The notes beneath the pieces were generated by a model. That model made no database searches. It worked only from the letters and a program-made list of their open reading frames with translations, and was not told where the DNA came from. Source: HGM04593 sp045634305 (GTDB taxonomy: Bacteria > Bacteroidota > Bacteroidia > Bacteroidales > Bacteroidaceae). From it: 15,155 bases of DNA. The stretch lies in contig JAZQZZ010000047.1 of the NCBI GenBank assembly GCA_045634305.1, forward strand, positions 1 to 15,155, read 5' to 3'. Position numbers and translations under genes: made by a program. Shown here one piece after another: positions 14,414-15,155 of this stretch (positions are counted from its first letter, which is position 1; each line of letters opens with the position of its first letter).

Positions 14414-15155
14414 ATGCTGAAACTTGTAGAACGCGACAGCTATTTGGAACCTTATAGCTTGAGTATTGAGGGACGTTACCAGTATTTTGTAAGAAGACTG
14501 AAACAGTTTACAAAGAACGGTCGTCAGACATTGTCCGACTTTGCTTCGGGTTATCTCTATTTCGGTTTGCACCGCACATCCACGGGATGGGTGTTCCGTG
14601 AGTGGGCTCCCAATGCAACGAAAATTGTTCTCATTGGTGATTTCTCCAATTGGGAAGAGCGTCCCGAGTATGAACTCAAACCGCTTGCAGGCGGTGTATG
14701 GGAGCGTAAGATGCCCAAGAAAGCACTCGCTCACGGACAGCACTACAAGATGAAGGTCTATTGGAACGGTGGCTGCGGCGAGCGCATTCCGGCTTGGGTG
14801 CGCAGGGTGGTGCAGGACGAGACAACAAAGATCTTCAGCGCCCAGGTGTGGGCTCCGGAACATGAGTATGAGTTCAAGAACAAGAAGTTTGTTCCCAAAA
14901 ACACTCCATTGCTCATATATGAGTGCCACATTGGTATGGGACAGGAAGAGGAGCGTGTGGGTACATACAGCGAGTTCCGCGAAAAGGTGCTTCCGCGCAT
15001 TGCAGCCGACGGCTACAACTGCATTCAGATAATGGCCATTCAGGAGCACCCCTATTATGGCAGTTTTGGCTACCACGTATCGAACTTCTTTGCAGCATCG
15101 TCGCGTTTCGGAACCCCCGAGGACTTGAAAGAGCTCATCGACGCAGCTCACGGAA
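14414..15155 (+). CDS. glgB: 1,4-alpha-glucan branching enzyme, 5' part (cut by window end)
   Basis: 247 codons are visible without a stop to the window edge, so the 3' end is missing. The enzyme makes alpha-1,6 branches in glycogen. The N-terminal part holds a CBM48 domain (WAPNATKIVLIGDFSNW, about residues 64-80). The GH13 barrel starts with LLIYECHIGM, then GTYSEFREKVLPRIAADGYN, IQIMAIQEHPYYGSFGYHV and FFAASSRFGTPEDLKELID. These match the eukaryotic-type branching enzymes (GH13 subfamily 8 style), which Bacteroidota commonly have. The catalytic Asp and Glu lie beyond the window. The ATG at 14414 gives a normal N-terminus (MLKLVERDSYLEPY). Confidence 0.95.
   Translation, partial: MLKLVERDSYLEPYSLSIEGRYQYFVRRLKQFTKNGRQTLSDFASGYLYFGLHRTSTGWVFREWAPNATKIVLIGDFSNWEERPEYELKPLAGGVWERKMPKKALAHGQHYKMKVYWNGGCGERIPAWVRRVVQDETTKIFSAQVWAPEHEYEFKNKKFVPKNTPLLIYECHIGMGQEEERVGTYSEFREKVLPRIAADGYNCIQIMAIQEHPYYGSFGYHVSNFFAASSRFGTPEDLKELIDAAHG

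Noticed and set aside
14405..15151. A 248-codon open frame on the - strand at the right end
   Set aside because: The + strand here is an unmistakable branching enzyme that merely lacks a stop within the window.

Overview
The window looks like chromosome of a Bacteroidota species, most likely order Bacteroidales. Evidence: promoter-like TAnnTTTG elements with TTTG-type -33 boxes, no clear Shine-Dalgarno sequences, BspA-type leucine-rich repeats, an aspartate carbamoyltransferase pyrB-pyrI pair followed by a flavin reductase, a PorT-like outer-membrane barrel, and a eukaryotic-type glycogen branching enzyme. Genus cannot be fixed from the sequence alone.

Region 1 (about 1-5130) is visibly A+T-rich and accessory in character. 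After the possible tail of an upstream gene and a strong hairpin terminator, a single good promoter (279-309) precedes a run of genes all on the + strand: an LRR protein with a very acidic N-terminal domain (424-1317), a second LRR protein ending in an SSB-like DDDDLPF tip (1318-2148), a tiny ORF in a decayed-looking gap, an unrecognised protein (2428-2904), a third LRR protein (2932-3714), a putative ADP-ribosyltransferase (3737-4342) and, 6 nt later, a NADAR-domain protein (4349-4882). NADAR proteins remove ADP-ribose from guanine, so the last two genes look like a toxin-antitoxin or defence pair. The three LRR proteins lack signal peptides, unlike classical surface BspA proteins, which suggests they work in the cytoplasm.

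Region 2 (4883-5235) is non-coding or decayed. It holds a weak hairpin, a perfect 10-bp-arm palindrome, and on the - strand the recognisable 3' end of mnmE (ending FCIGK) interrupted by a stop codon. This scar lies exactly where the A+T-rich cluster meets the core chromosome. The 3' end of mnmE is a known integration site for genomic islands of other bacteria.

Region 3 (5236-7893, - strand) is a compact core operon in transcription order pyrB, pyrI, flavin reductase, outer-membrane beta-barrel, with gaps of 3-11 nt and a promoter overlapping the divergent intergenic region.

Region 4 (8090-15155, + strand) is core: a class A penicillin-binding protein, kdsB (CMP-Kdo synthesis for LPS) and an M16-family protein without the zinc motif form one run ended by a strong terminator (12598-12643). 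A secreted protein with 14 perfectly phased MORN repeats, a YhcH/YjgK/YiaL cupin and the 5' part of glgB follow. The themes here are cell envelope and carbohydrate storage.
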